The translations under genes were made by a program, and so were the position numbers. Source: Annona cherimola (taxonomy: Eukaryota; Streptophyta; Magnoliopsida; Magnoliales; Annonaceae). Taken from it: a DNA stretch of 64,000 nucleotides. Positions 45,988-57,180 of this stretch are shown piece by piece. Below the pieces are notes generated by a model. The model saw only the letters and a list, made by a program, of their open reading frames with translations. It ran no database searches and was not told where the DNA came from. Location: NCBI GenBank assembly GCA_030490835.1, contig CM059972.1, positions 94,907,137-94,971,136 of the forward strand, written 5' to 3'. Numbering within the stretch: position 1 is the first letter of the stretch; each line of letters opens with the position of its first letter.

Positions 45988-46313
45988 ATGATCTTTTCAG
46001 ACCGTTTGATTTTCAAACGGTCTAAACACTTATTTTTTTTGAAAATTTTTCTATATATATGTTAATCTAATTATGTTTAGTTTATAAATCAAATTTTACC
46101 ATTTTTGGAGATGTGTATATATTTATTTTTTTATTTTTAAATAGATACCCCTATATTTAAAATGACTTAGATACCCTTGTATTTAAAAATTAAAAATAAA
46201 TATATACATATTTCCAAAAATGATAAAATTTGATTTATAGCTTAAACATAACTAGATTAATATGTTTATAAAAAATTCAAAAAAAAGGTGTTTGTACGGT
46301 CTGAAAAGATCAT
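45988..46313. mobile_element. Foldback element, ATGATCTTTTCAGACCG terminus type
   Basis: Perfect 17-bp terminal inverted repeat ATGATCTTTTCAGACCG / CGGTCTGAAAAGATCAT. The core arms (TTTTACCATTTTTGGAGATG facing ATTTCCAAAAATGATAAAAT) meet near 46150. The left end has an extra CCGTTTGATTTTCAAACGG hairpin. Confidence 0.88.
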
Positions 46314-46870
46314 AACTTATATATATATATTAATTGGGTATATAATATTACATCTCATTTCATATTATAACGAAGCTTAATAATTCACAAGAAATACAAT
46401 AGGCTCCTACCTATATCTAGGGTAGATAACAATTTCACCGCTGAAAGATTGAAGTGGCATTCACGACATCATTCACTGTGCCCACGGACAACCGGGCCAT
46501 GACCCGGTTGCACTCGGTGATCATATGTAAAATAACCGGGCTATGACCCGGTTGGACTCGGTGGTATCTGAAATTAGCCGGAAATAATTTCACGCATTCA
46601 GACCCCCAAGTAAGTCGAGGCGTATCGTAGTCGTAGCTAGCTGGCATCTGGAGAGGTTGGTAACGCGTATTTCCCAGTAACCCACGGCATCGTCCCTCAC
46701 GCGACACCCGGAGTTGTATCAATCATCCCTCACATGACACCCCATGAGGTGTCCCATGTACTCAATGCCGCAAGTAAAATGGCAGGGAATGGAAAAGTAA
46801 ATTTTGGAGTGTACAGGAAATGAGTCAACTCGTGTTGAACCTGTTTATAAAAAGACAAATTTTTTTTTTT
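46314..46870. other. GC-richer patch with a repeated GACCCGGTTG phrase, origin unknown
   Basis: 46430-46760 is far richer in G+C than its flanks. CCGGGC(C/T)ATGACCCGGTTG occurs at about 46490 and 46540, each followed by (C/G)ACTCGGTG. GTCCCTCACGCGACACC and ATCCCTCACATGACACC form a second pair. The 95-codon minus-strand frame has no family. A fragment of a gypsy LTR is a reasonable guess only. Confidence 0.4.
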
Positions 46871-47285
46871 AATATATTCGTTACGTTTGAACTTAATTTC
46901 AAATATATTTATAATATTTTAAAATTTCAAATATATTCATGATGTTTGCATTTAATTCCAAAAATGCTTATTTTGTAAGTAAACGTCATTAATGAATATG
47001 TGAAATTACTAATATATTATTCAAATTAGTATTAAATTGGAAAAAATTGAATGTTATAGCTCACCAATACCCTAATTGCTCATGAGTTCTAAATTTAGAG
47101 AGCTCTAATTTCATTTTCTTTCAATTTGATTTCATCATTTATTATTTTATAATAAGGATATTTTAGGTATTTATAAAAATAGTGATTATTTTTTATGAAA
47201 TGAGCATTTTTAAGATTAAATATAAACGTAGTGGGTATATTTTTTATATTAAAGTGAAACATAATGGGTATATTTGAGAAAAGTC
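46871..47285. mobile_element. Long TIR element (about 415 bp), Mutator-like
   Basis: Left AATATATTCGTTACGTTTGA and right (reverse) AAATATACCCATTATGTTTC pair imperfectly over about 100 bp, each with a ~40-bp internal periodicity. No coding. Confidence 0.6.
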
Positions 47286-47772
47286 CAAAGATAAAGGTTA
47301 GCCTTTTTATGTGAATGAGTTGTTGTCTACGTTAGATTAGATTGATGTATTTTGAAATATTTTATTTCATTATCATACTTTTAAGACAGATTGAATGTTC
47401 AGGAGTTATTTTTTTGGGTAAGTTTGATATGTTGCTTGATTTGGTTAGTAGTATATCTTATGATATAAATTGTGTTAAGTTTTTCATAATGGTGCAATAA
47501 AAATTATTGTTGATAATTTAGACTTTCATGGAAAGGTTAAGATTTAAATGAATTATATATTGCTACTTTTGATTGGTACTATACACACTTGTAACATCTC
47601 AAATTATAAATTAAGTTCTTTTACAACTCTCACTCTCTAGAGTGACACCTTGTAAATACGCCCATTACTAGAAAAATACATAGTATATACTCCCATACCA
47701 AACTAGAAAAACTTCATTTGAACCTCCATATGCAATATTGATGGCAACTGGAGTTACCAGTTGCGCTACAAG
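47286..47772. other. Noncoding stretch, nothing recognised
   Basis: No open frame of note. It ends with the 8-bp word GCTACAAG (47765-47772) that is repeated after the following element. Confidence 0.45.
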
Positions 47773-48747
47773 TCAAGGTGCAACTTGGGCCCGGCCCACC
47801 GAACCGAATTGAAACGGTTTTAAAACTGTCCACTATAGAATCTGAGCCCAATTTCCAAGTTCAACTCGGACCCGAATTGAAAAGAACTTGAATCCGGATT
47901 AAGCTAAACCCGAACCCAAATTATATATAGCACGTATATTTTGTATTTATTTTATACTTCATATAAATCTAGTTTCATTCCCCTCATATATATTATATTT
48001 ATTTTATACCATATATAAACATTATTCCTCCTTAAGTTCAACTATATAATATAATATTTTTATATTTTCTTTTAGGAAAAAAGAGTTTGGTTTAGTGGTA
48101 GTTTCAAAAAAAATGAAAACTATTTTTAGAACTTGCGATGTTTTATTTAGTGTTTTAACTTACCTACTTATGTAGGATGTTATCATTTGGTCGTTTTAAT
48201 ATGATATTAGTAGTTAGATGTTTATTCTACTTAAAATAAATTTGTTGTAATTTACTTGACTTAATACTATGAGTGTTGAATATTTTTTATTATGATTGAC
48301 ATTATAAGGTTTTTCTTATAATTATACATTAATGTTTATATATGTTTATGATATTGATATTAAATTGCATAATAAGAAAATAATGTACCTTTTCATTTTC
48401 TAAAACAGATTACTAGTCTACTTTATTTTGAGAAATGATTATTAGTCTATTTAATATAAAGAGAATGTTTAAATGAGATTTTTCTTCTTTACATTATTAA
48501 ACACTCTTGAATTTTTGCTTGAAAATAAAAAAATATCATTTTTGATTATTTTAATGATAGATTTAAAGTTGAATAAGTATAAGATAGATAACAAATATAT
48601 AAAATAATTTCAACTCGAATTCTAGCCCGAAACTCAACCCGAGCCCAAATTTCAAAAATAAGATTAAGGTTTAGGTTTATAAATGAGGTTAGGATTAGGG
48701 TTAGGGTTAAGGCAAACTCGAGTTTCATGAGCCCGAGTTACACCCTA
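47773..48747. mobile_element. Nonautonomous hAT-like element with perfect 8-bp target duplication
   Basis: Left CAAGGTGCAACTTGGGC pairs with the right end (reverse: TAGGGTGTAACTCGGGC). GCTACAAG occurs at 47765-47772 and 48748-48755. Subterminal ACCCGAACCC/CAACCCGAGCCC words fit the GGGTTCGGGT-type hAT elements. Near the right end GATTAGGGTTAGGGTTAAGG (48691-48710) resembles telomere repeats. No transposase. Confidence 0.85.
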
Positions 48748-48755
48748 GCTACAAG

Positions 48756-49487
48756 CAACGCAGATATATGTTGCTACTTTTGATTATCATATTTATAAGC
48801 TATCAATATTTTTTATTATTATTCAGGAGCCTAGTTTTGATTTATTTCATGTAGTTTTAACAAATTAATTTATTTATATAACCCATTAACAACCTGTTTA
48901 GATAACCCATTAATAACCTGCTAACCTATTAATTAAACTAGTTATAAATTTATTTTTTTATTTGTATTTATACATCATCATGACAATTGATATTACAGTC
49001 GGACACATTAACAACTCTCGAAAAATTGATGAAATTAGTATATGAATTTATTAGGTTTGAAGTTTTATAAATAGATTAATAAGCATATTAAGAAACCAGC
49101 GCATGTTGGCCCCAATTGGTCACGGTAGTAAGGAGCTTAGTTATTCTTAACCAAGGTCGCTTGACTTTCAAAACCAAAGCTAGATTTAGAGTACAACCCA
49201 CACAACCCAATCAGTTTACGCCCATACGTCAATTCCATTCCCCAGCTAACATCTATCCAGATAAAACATTTATACACATGGCACCACATGTGCGACAACG
49301 TGATTGACATTAATATAAAAATTAAATATGTATTTGTCTTCCATTATTAAACAAATTTTTTTAAAAAACTCATATATATTTGAACAACATATTTTACATA
49401 ATATTAGGGTCTTTGAATATTTTTATGATTAAAATATATAAAAATTTATTAGTGGTCCAAGTTATATACATAAAGAGTATAGATCTA
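48756..49487. other. Noncoding stretch, nothing recognised
   Basis: Contains AACCCATTAA.AACCTG phrases repeated at about 48881-48918. The 63-codon frame at 49116-49307 has no family. No element ends found. Confidence 0.45.
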
Positions 49488-49851
49488 GCACTTGAGTGCA
49501 CTTAGCTTTAGTGCACTTGGTGCAAACACCTATTTTTAATATTTTTTTGAAATTTTTTTATAAAAGTGTTAATTTAAGTTTAGTTAGCATGTATATTAAT
49601 TTTTACCATTTTTGGATATTTGTAGATTTTTTGGAATTTTTTAAAATTAGTAGCTATTTTGTAATTTATGAATTACGAAACTGCCACAGATTTAAAAAAT
49701 CCAAAAAAATCTACAAATATCTAAAAATGATAAAAATTGATATACATATTAAATACACCTAGATTAACAGTTGTATAAAAAAATTTCAAAAAAATAAAAA
49801 AATAAGTTAAATACATGCGGGTGCACTGAAGCGAAGTGCACCCGAGTGCAT
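49488..49851. mobile_element. Foldback element, GTGCAC terminus type
   Basis: Left GCACTTGAGTGCACTTAGCT, right (reverse) TGCACTCGGGTGCACTTCGC. The core arms (TTTTTACCATTTTTGGATAT) meet near 49670. One of the cleanest GTGCAC-type copies. Confidence 0.87.
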
Positions 49852-49999
49852 TGAAAAATGTCCCATACATAAATTATACAGATAAATTTACATTTTAAAA
49901 ATTTTATATAAATGGACATAAGTATTATTTATATTAAATATTCAACTATGCCTTTTTCTTATAAAAAATATTGAGTATGGCTTTAATGCTTGTAGCATT

Positions 50000-50230
50000 G
50001 GATGTGTCTGCTTAGAGGAGAATGAAACATGAGAAAGCAAAAGTCAACACCCAATTACCTCACTTTTTCATTTTTATTCATATATTTTAATTATTTCTCA
50101 TATATTTCTAATCATTTTATCATATCTTTCCATATAACTACTATATCTATTATTTTTTATTCTATTTTACCCCTATTATATTCATTGCATCCTCATTCTC
50201 TATTTTTATTCTCCTCTAAACAAACATACC
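50000..50230. mobile_element. MITE, family B
   Basis: Left GGATGTGTCTGCTTAGAGGA, right (reverse) GGTATGTTTGTTTAGAGGAG: good terminal inverted repeats. The body is pyrimidine-rich, and its 86-codon frame is composition only. Confidence 0.7.
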
Positions 50231-52362
50231 TTAAGATGCTTATGCTCACATTATTTATTATGCATTCACATTATTGCATAGATAGATGACTCGAGCAAGA
50301 TTCTTTTACATATGAAATTTAATAAATTTTTATTTTTATTTTTAAAATTTAAAAATTTAAAAATTAAAATATAACATTTCGAAGTATGATCTAACCTGAG
50401 CCGATATATCCACGCGAAGAAATAGAAAATTGAAAAAATGAATAATGCTCACACAAGCATTAATAGAAGCAAAAATTCTGCGTTTTACATATCTTAACAA
50501 AACAAGGAAAAAGATTCAAGGATTGAAATACTAACGTTTACCATTTATTTTTTTTATAATTTATATATTTATCATCTAATATTTTTATATCAAAATAGCC
50601 AAATATTCAAACGTGATTTAAAATTTAAATTCTATTTTTAATCATTTGAGTTTTAACTTATAAGATATTCGGCATAACCAAAAATAGCCATTTTTCTCAA
50701 TTTACGTATCAATCCTTTCCCAGTAACCCATTTCATTTTAATATGTTGATGCTGTAGAAAAATCATTTGATTGATTGTACTTAATATATTAATTTATTTA
50801 AGAAATCAAGTTTCGTCCAAATTAAATGTGCATGGACCACATTTGCTGAAAACTATAATATTAATGTATAAATTATGAAAAGTGCTTAGATTTTTTTACT
50901 TACATATTAGAGTGTAATAATCATTTATTTGCGCAATAATGTTATTTTCAAAGCATAGATGTTGGAAATACAACTTTAAAATTGATATTAATCTTATGGT
51001 TGCTTTAGTGTATCTTTAGGGGCAAAGTCATATGAAGTTGGGAGACTGGACAAGAACTTTTCAAAATAAAAAAATCCTTAAACAAATTTAAAAATATAAT
51101 GCCTTCAAGTGAATTTGCGCCCTCACCAAAGGTGAAATGGGCTAAGGAAGGCTAGACCAACAAAAACTAACTTGTAAGAATAATTTCATGCATCCCCATC
51201 TCTGAATGCTATCAGTTATTAATAAAAAATGCATGAAATCATTTGTTAAAGTGTAAATGAATTTTTACTTTTATCCTTATTATTAGTTTTTTTATAAAGA
51301 GGTATTTACCTTATTTCCAAATTTTTAAATATTAGGATCATTAGAAAACAATTTTCTTATACTTTAAATATCATCTGACCTAACTTGGTATTGTTTCCAA
51401 TATTATTTTGCTTCAAAATAGTGTATTATAGAAATAGTAATTCTATTTCCTCTATATCTGTTTCATGTAATGATGTAAGAGGTGTTCTAGCATATTCTTT
51501 AGTCTTTTATTGATAATGTCAATCACTCATTCTCCCCTTGTGTTTATCCTTAAGAGCATCTCTCATTAAGTATATGGATTACTTCATATAAAGATCTCAT
51601 ATTAAGGTATGTTTCATTCTTCATAACCCTCGCATAGTATAGATGGTTATATACTTAATACTTGTTTAACAATCTACCAAAGACTATGTTAGTTGTTGAT
51701 GGATGTAAGTTTTATTTTCGTTGTCATGCGATTATAGTTTAGTCAATCCCATTCTTCTAAGTTGAAAGCCTTCCACAAACTCTAGAGAGAGAATTTGTTG
51801 CAAAACAAGTCTTCTCTAGGTTTACAATCTTACCTAGGGGCAAAAATTAGAGTGGGTTAATCTATGACCTGCCCTTGACCTGACTCATTTTTGACTTGAT
51901 AAAACTAATATTTTTTTGACTCGGTATATGGATGAGTTAAATTTTTTAATCCAAATTCAAAAATAGGATCAGAATAGGTCAATTATGTTCCCACTCAAAG
52001 AATCCCGACCCACCCTTATAAGCATATTTTTTATTATTCTTATTTTCTTTCAAAACTCTCACATTATTTATGATTAATTATATTAACAAAATAAAAATTA
52101 ATAAGATACATTTGCATGTTGAGCCCATGTAACCACATCAAATTTTAAGATTTTGATGCTTGACAAAAAAATTCAAATTTATTCATTATATTTAATATCA
52201 TTTATTTAACTTGGAGACTAAGTCTCATCGAAATCAATTATGTGCAAGAGCCATATTTGCTCAAAAATAGGAATATTTAATATTTTATAAAATTATTTAT
52301 TGACATCGTAATAATATTTTAGATAGTTCAAATTTGAAAATACTACTTAAAAATTGATATTC
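50231..52362. other. AT-rich noncoding block with R3 copies and a hAT-like half
   Basis: R3 reverse copies lie at about 50755-51000 and 52175-52362. TAGGGGCAAAAATTAGAGTG at about 51835 opens a hAT-like left end whose partner is not found. 51360-51830 shows no family. No gene. Confidence 0.45.
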
Positions 52363-52637
52363 AGAGCATGTTTATTTTTAACAAAAACTTTTTACTCTAA
52401 AACTTTTCACTTTTAATAACTACTTTATTTTAAAACTATTTTTTTACATCTTACACAACTATTTATTTTCTAATTATTTCTACACAACTACACATACAAC
52501 TATCTTATCTATTTTAATATTATTCTCTTTACACATCATCATTACTCCCATTATGTCATATCATTGTCTACTAATTTAACAACTTTTACGCCAAAAATTT
52601 TTCGTTCAAAAATTTTATTACTTCTCAAACACATCCT
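52363..52637 (-). mobile_element. Tourist-like MITE, family A, reverse copy
   Basis: It begins AGAGCATGTTTATTTTT and ends TCTCAAACACATCC. The inverted body (CTTATCTATTTTAATATTAT, CATCATCATTACTCCCAT) is well kept. Confidence 0.75.
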
Positions 52638-52745
52638 TAGTATTAAATTATTTTATTATATTGATTTTGCATATTTATAAATGAGGCACATATATAGTGA
52701 TGTTAAACAAATCAAAGGTTTTCCATGATAATTGACATAAGAACT

Positions 52746-53059
52746 TCTCTTATATTGAAAAGTGAGCAATAGGTTTTTCTCTGTTTACTTTTATATTTCA
52801 TTTATCCCACATCAAAAAAGTTGTGGAAGGCTTCCCTGGAGCTTAGTTATAAATAAGACCCTCTTGAGAGCTTGTAAAACTTGAAGTTTTGAGTTAAATT
52901 TTATTTTTTAAGTTTTGCTTATTAAGCATGATGCTTGTTTTCCTCTCGTAAGGTTAAAATATTCTTGGCTTGGATACTAAGGTGGTTTATTGGTTATCTC
53001 ACCATAATGAGATTTTCAACATCATAATGATTGGCATCTTCCATGACATCCCAATGTTC
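52746..53059 (+). repeat. 5' LTR of the gypsy element
   Basis: It matches the 3' LTR through TTGAAAAGT, TTATCCCA, CTTAGTTATAAATA, TTTTGAGTTAAA and CCATGACATC. The TATA box is TATAAATAA at 52848-52856. The start TCTCTTATATTG corresponds to TGTCCCACATTG in the other copy. Confidence 0.8.
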
Positions 53060-53146
53060 GCTTAGTATTAAAGTTTTCTTTTTCTTTCTAGTGTTATTAT
53101 TTTCTTTCTTGCCCTTTCTAGTATTGCTTTTATTTTATGTCTTTTC

Positions 53147-54806
53147 TGTTAGAATTCAAGGCAAATTAAGCACAATCCATGTTTTGATGATTAACAACTC
53201 AATTTGAGAATTAATTAGGCACTAATGAGTTTGCTAAGTAATTTCAAAGGTTAAAAACTCAAGTTTCAAAAGATAGCAGTCCAAGTCGCAGTCCCAAGTT
53301 GATTCAGCCATCAACTTAGGTCAAGTAGATTCCCAAGTTGACTCCAGAATCGACTTCAAATGCATTAAATGCTCTAGAGCTGAAATTGGGACTTGGAGAC
53401 AGGTGAAGTCACAGTCAAAGTCAACTTCACTTGCGACTTAAGTGAAGTCGCAAACTTGAGTCGACTCCATATGTGACTTGGGTATATCTTGTTGAAAACT
53501 TCGAATTTTCAGAGTCAAGTCGCTTTCCAAGTCGACTTCGCCATGCGACTTGGGTAAAGTCGAAGTCCAAGTCGACCCAAGCAAGTGACTCAAGTGAATG
53601 ACTACTTTAGATTTTTTCAAAGTTGAAATATTATTAAAAAATAACTTTATATTGAAGATTGGATAACAAAATCAAGAAAGACAATCATCTTGAATCAAGG
53701 CCACAAGGAAGAACTCCTCAAGAGAAGGATACATTGCCAAGTTACTAAGCAAAACAAGGAAAACCAAAGATATTAAATGAAGAACAAGAGAAGAAAAGGA
53801 AAAGTGAAATATCAAGATCACTTGCAAGAATCCAAAGTTCCAAGATAATCATATGGTTGGTGAAGTCACACTCGAAGTCGACTCCACCTGCGACTTAGGT
53901 CAAGTCTGAGACCAAATCTACCAGAAGCCGGAACTTGGAAGTGGAAGCCTGACCGAAGTCGCACCCGAAGTTGACTCCAGTCTGCGACTTGGGTGAAGTC
54001 GCACCCGAAGTCTACTCCACTATGTGACTTGGATGAAGTCGCATACTAAGTTGACTCTATATGCGACTTGGTTTTCAACGGTAAAAAAAATTCGAACGTT
54101 GGTGCATTAATTGCGCGACACCTACCATCAAACATTAGAAATTCACCTTCCACTATTTAAGGAGCTTCAAGGGGACGTGAATGAGGTTAGAGAAGCATTC
54201 ATTGAGCTCACCTTCTACTCTCTCTCTTGCATTTAAGTTGATCTACATCAACTTTAAGTGAAGAATTGTGCTTCAAGTTGCTAAAAGCTGCATTGCTGAA
54301 CTTTTTACTGCCTCTACAAGTTCTTCCACGTGCTACAAACTGCTTACACGAATCTGTAAAATGTAGTTCTTTCTTTTGTTGATTCTTTGTGTTTACTACT
54401 TGGTTTGATATTGAAAATCGAAACCAAGTGAAGGCAAAGTAGTGTTCTGACTGGAGTGAGACTCGTCATCTACTTGTGCTGTATTTGTATAAACCCCCTA
54501 GAGCTGAAATCTAGAAGAGAACTGCTGCTCTAGTTGTATTGAAATCGAATAGTGGAACCCAAGTCACAATGGGTGTGAGCTTGGAAGGGTGAAGTAGGAA
54601 AGGTTGCCCGAACCACTATAAACCTTTGTCTCTTCGTGTGGCTTGACTGTTTGTGTTTTATTGCTTTATTTCTCTCCATTTTTCAATTTATTTCATTAAG
54701 GGGATTAACTCTAAAAAAGGAGAAAATTTCTGTTTAAGCAAAGAATTTTAAAATACCAAATTCACCCTTCCCCTCTTGGGTAATTGCTATAAACTTGGGA
54801 CCAATA
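53147..54806 (+). mobile_element. Solo LTR of a Sirevirus-like copia element, 5-bp target duplication
   Basis: It begins TGTTAGAATTCAAGGC and ends GGACCAATA, flanked by TTTTC on both sides (53142-53146, 54807-54811). GTGGAACCCAAGTCACAATG near the 3' part matches the LTR style of the gag-only element at 15842. TATTTAA at 54154-54160 is a likely TATA box. The left half is full of AAGTCG/CGACTT words. Unequal recombination between two LTRs would have removed the interior. Confidence 0.85.
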
Positions 54807-55123
54807 TTTTCTAATATTATCCTTCTCTTTTTTTAGTGTTACTCTTTCCCTGTCTATATTTCTTATAGTCGTTTTTTCCTTTTCTATTTTCTAGTAGTGT
54901 TCCTTTATTTTCTTGTCCTTATAATTATTCTTCCTTTTTGTCTCTCATATAATTATTCTTTCCTTTCTACTTTTTAGAATTTCCTTTTGCCTTTTCTAGG
55001 CCTACTCTTCTCGTTTCTTGTCTTTTCTAGGATTATTCTTGTTGTCTTTCTATTCTTGCTCTAGTCTTATTCCTTTTAAAACTAGTCCAACACATTGTTC
55101 ACATTATCACATAACCACCCAAT

Positions 55124-56080
55124 ATGCCATCGAAAACACCAAAATCTTATTAATAGAGTATTCAAGAAATTGAAATTGAAGAGTTAAGTCAACAAGTTCA
55201 AGAACTTTAAGAGAGGATTGCAATGCTTGTAGCTCCCAAGCATCAACAACAAATGTGGATATTAATCCCAACGACTTCAGTGATAAAGAGGATGATATTA
55301 ATCCTTTTCATCATGACAACACATTAGAGGAAGAAGCTAATCCCATAAAGCTCATTGTTATTAAACTCAAGAAGTATGCATCCATCTAATGACAGAATCA
55401 CAAAAGGTAAAGAGATAGAAAGGTTGTCGCAAGATCTAATCAAGAGAAAATGCATTAAGAGTTAAACATAAGTTTCTTCCTGAACACTATCGATAAGATA
55501 TGTTTATTAAATTTTATAATTTGATGTAGGATACAATGTCTAAGAAGGAATATACAATGGAGTTTGAGCAGTTTCTCATGAAATGTGGTATTGAGTTAGA
55601 GGAAAAAGCTATCGCTCATTTTTTTAGGGGACTTAATGTTAAAATTGTTGATATAGTATAATTCAACAGCATTGGACCTTAGATAATATTATATGGCTAG
55701 CTTTAAAGGTAGAAAAATAGTGAGCAATAAAGACAACCAGTGGCTCGTTTAAGTAGGAATCTTATCATAACTTCGAAAGTCAAAACATGGTGCCACAATA
55801 TAAGGTAAATCCTTCTAAATATCTTACCAAAAATATAAATGATGCTAGTTCTAGCCGTGCTAGTAATGTTAATTCAAATACATGCTTTAAATATCATGGA
55901 GTTGGTTATATTACTTTTGATTGTCCAAATCAACAACTTATTGCACTTATTAAAGAAGAGCTTAATGAAATTCCTACAAGCAAAACAAAAGAGCTTAAAA
56001 AAACAATCGGTGAACAAAGAAAATTCATGCAGATGAAGGTGAATGTCTTGTGGTTTGTCTTAGCCTCACTACTATCATAT
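55124..56080 (+). pseudogene. Gypsy gag remnant with zinc knuckle
   Basis: Starting at ATG 55124, the frame soon hits stops but shows a coiled-coil-like EIEIEELSQQVQEL. About 55541-55665 gives KKEYTMEFEQFLMKCGIELE and IAHFFRGLNVKIVD, typical of the Retrotrans_gag domain. A second frame from 55787 carries the knuckle CFKYHGVGYITFDC, where the CCHC pattern has Tyr in place of the second Cys and of the His. Gag would package the RNA; this copy is broken. Confidence 0.75.
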
Positions 56081-56159
56081 TGATTAAAGATGAGAGTTAA
56101 CTTCATTATAATATCTTTTATATCAAATATATATCGCAAGAGTACATTCCATGAAAGAT

Positions 56160-56480
56160 ACACAATGTTATCGTTGATGATGGAAGTTGTAAAAATATTA
56201 TTGCACATTATATGGTAGAAAAACTTAATTTTTAGACAAAGTCATATCTTCGGCCTAACAAACTCAATAGTTGAGAAAAGAAAATGAAGTTAAGATGCAT
56301 AGACATTATCTTGTTCAATTATTTATGGTTAAGAAATATTAAGATGAAGTCTAGTGTAACATTATTCCAGTAGATGCTTGCTATCTGTTGCTTGGAAGAC
56401 CTTGATAGTATAATCGTCAAGTTCTTTATGACGGCTACAATAATACGTATTCTTCTCACAATGATAGAGTAAGTATTAAA
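56160..56480 (+). pseudogene. Gypsy aspartic protease remnant
   Basis: VIVDDGSCKNIIAHYMVEKL (about 56171-56230) corresponds to the D-G/S-G active-site strand and flap start of retropepsins, here DDGSC. A later CLEDL and VLYDGYNNTYS-like stretch (56395-56450) matches the usual LLGRPW...V.HDG..N.Y part. Stops interrupt it. Confidence 0.65.
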
Positions 56481-56599
56481 TTGACTCTTCTAAGGCCTAG
56501 AGGGCATTCTAAACTACAAGAAGGGGTAAGTGCTTTAATTACCAAATTTGAGCTTTACAAATCTTATCAAAAGTTTAGTTTTATATAATTTTTTGTTAA

Positions 56600-57180
56600 T
56601 TTGCAAGGAAAATAGTGAATCATGGTTCATGCCTGAAGATGTCGAGCGATTAATTAAGGAGTTTGCTGATATCATTTCTAATGACATACCTCTTAAACAA
56701 CCACTAATGTGAGATTCCACCATGTCATTAACTTAGTTCCTCATTGGTCCTTCTAACTAAACTTGCTTATTGCATGGATCTGCATGAGTATCATCAAATC
56801 CGAAAGATACTAGGAGATGAATGGAGGACATCTTTTAAGATTCGTGATGGGTTCTATGAATGGATAGTCGTGCCTTTTGGGCTTTCCAATACACTCAACA
56901 CATTTACGCGCCTTATGAACCAAGTATATCATCCTTTCATTGAAAAATTTATCGTTATTTATTTTGATGACATTTTGGTATACAACAGTAGCAATCATGA
57001 GGAACATTTGCAATATCTTCAGAGAATTTTTGAAGTATTAAAGAGAAAAAACTTTTCGCTAATCTAAAGGACTCATTCCTAACCAATAAGGTCATATTCC
57101 TTGGATATATTGTGTCCAATCAAGGAATTGGGGCAGATCAAAGAAAGATTGAGGCGATTATCAACTAGCCCACTTCGAAA
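56600..57180 (+). pseudogene. Gypsy reverse transcriptase remnant
   Basis: The clearest frame (56744-57067) reads [49 protein letters not shown] and the catalytic YFDDILVY. The first conserved RT block, with the first catalytic Asp, is disrupted, and stops occur on both sides. 57070-57170 continues in another frame with a KVIFLGYIVS-like motif. Confidence 0.85.

Noticed and set aside
46435..46722. 95-codon minus-strand frame
   Set aside because: It crosses the duplicated GC-rich phrases, so it is more likely noncoding repeat.
48691..48710. Interstitial telomere array
   Set aside because: Only two to three TTAGGG units, lacking the plant TTTAGGG form and lying inside a hAT-like element.
53270..54075. 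CRISPR-like array of repeated words
   Set aside because: Spacing is irregular, words occur in both orientations, and the context is a plant LTR.
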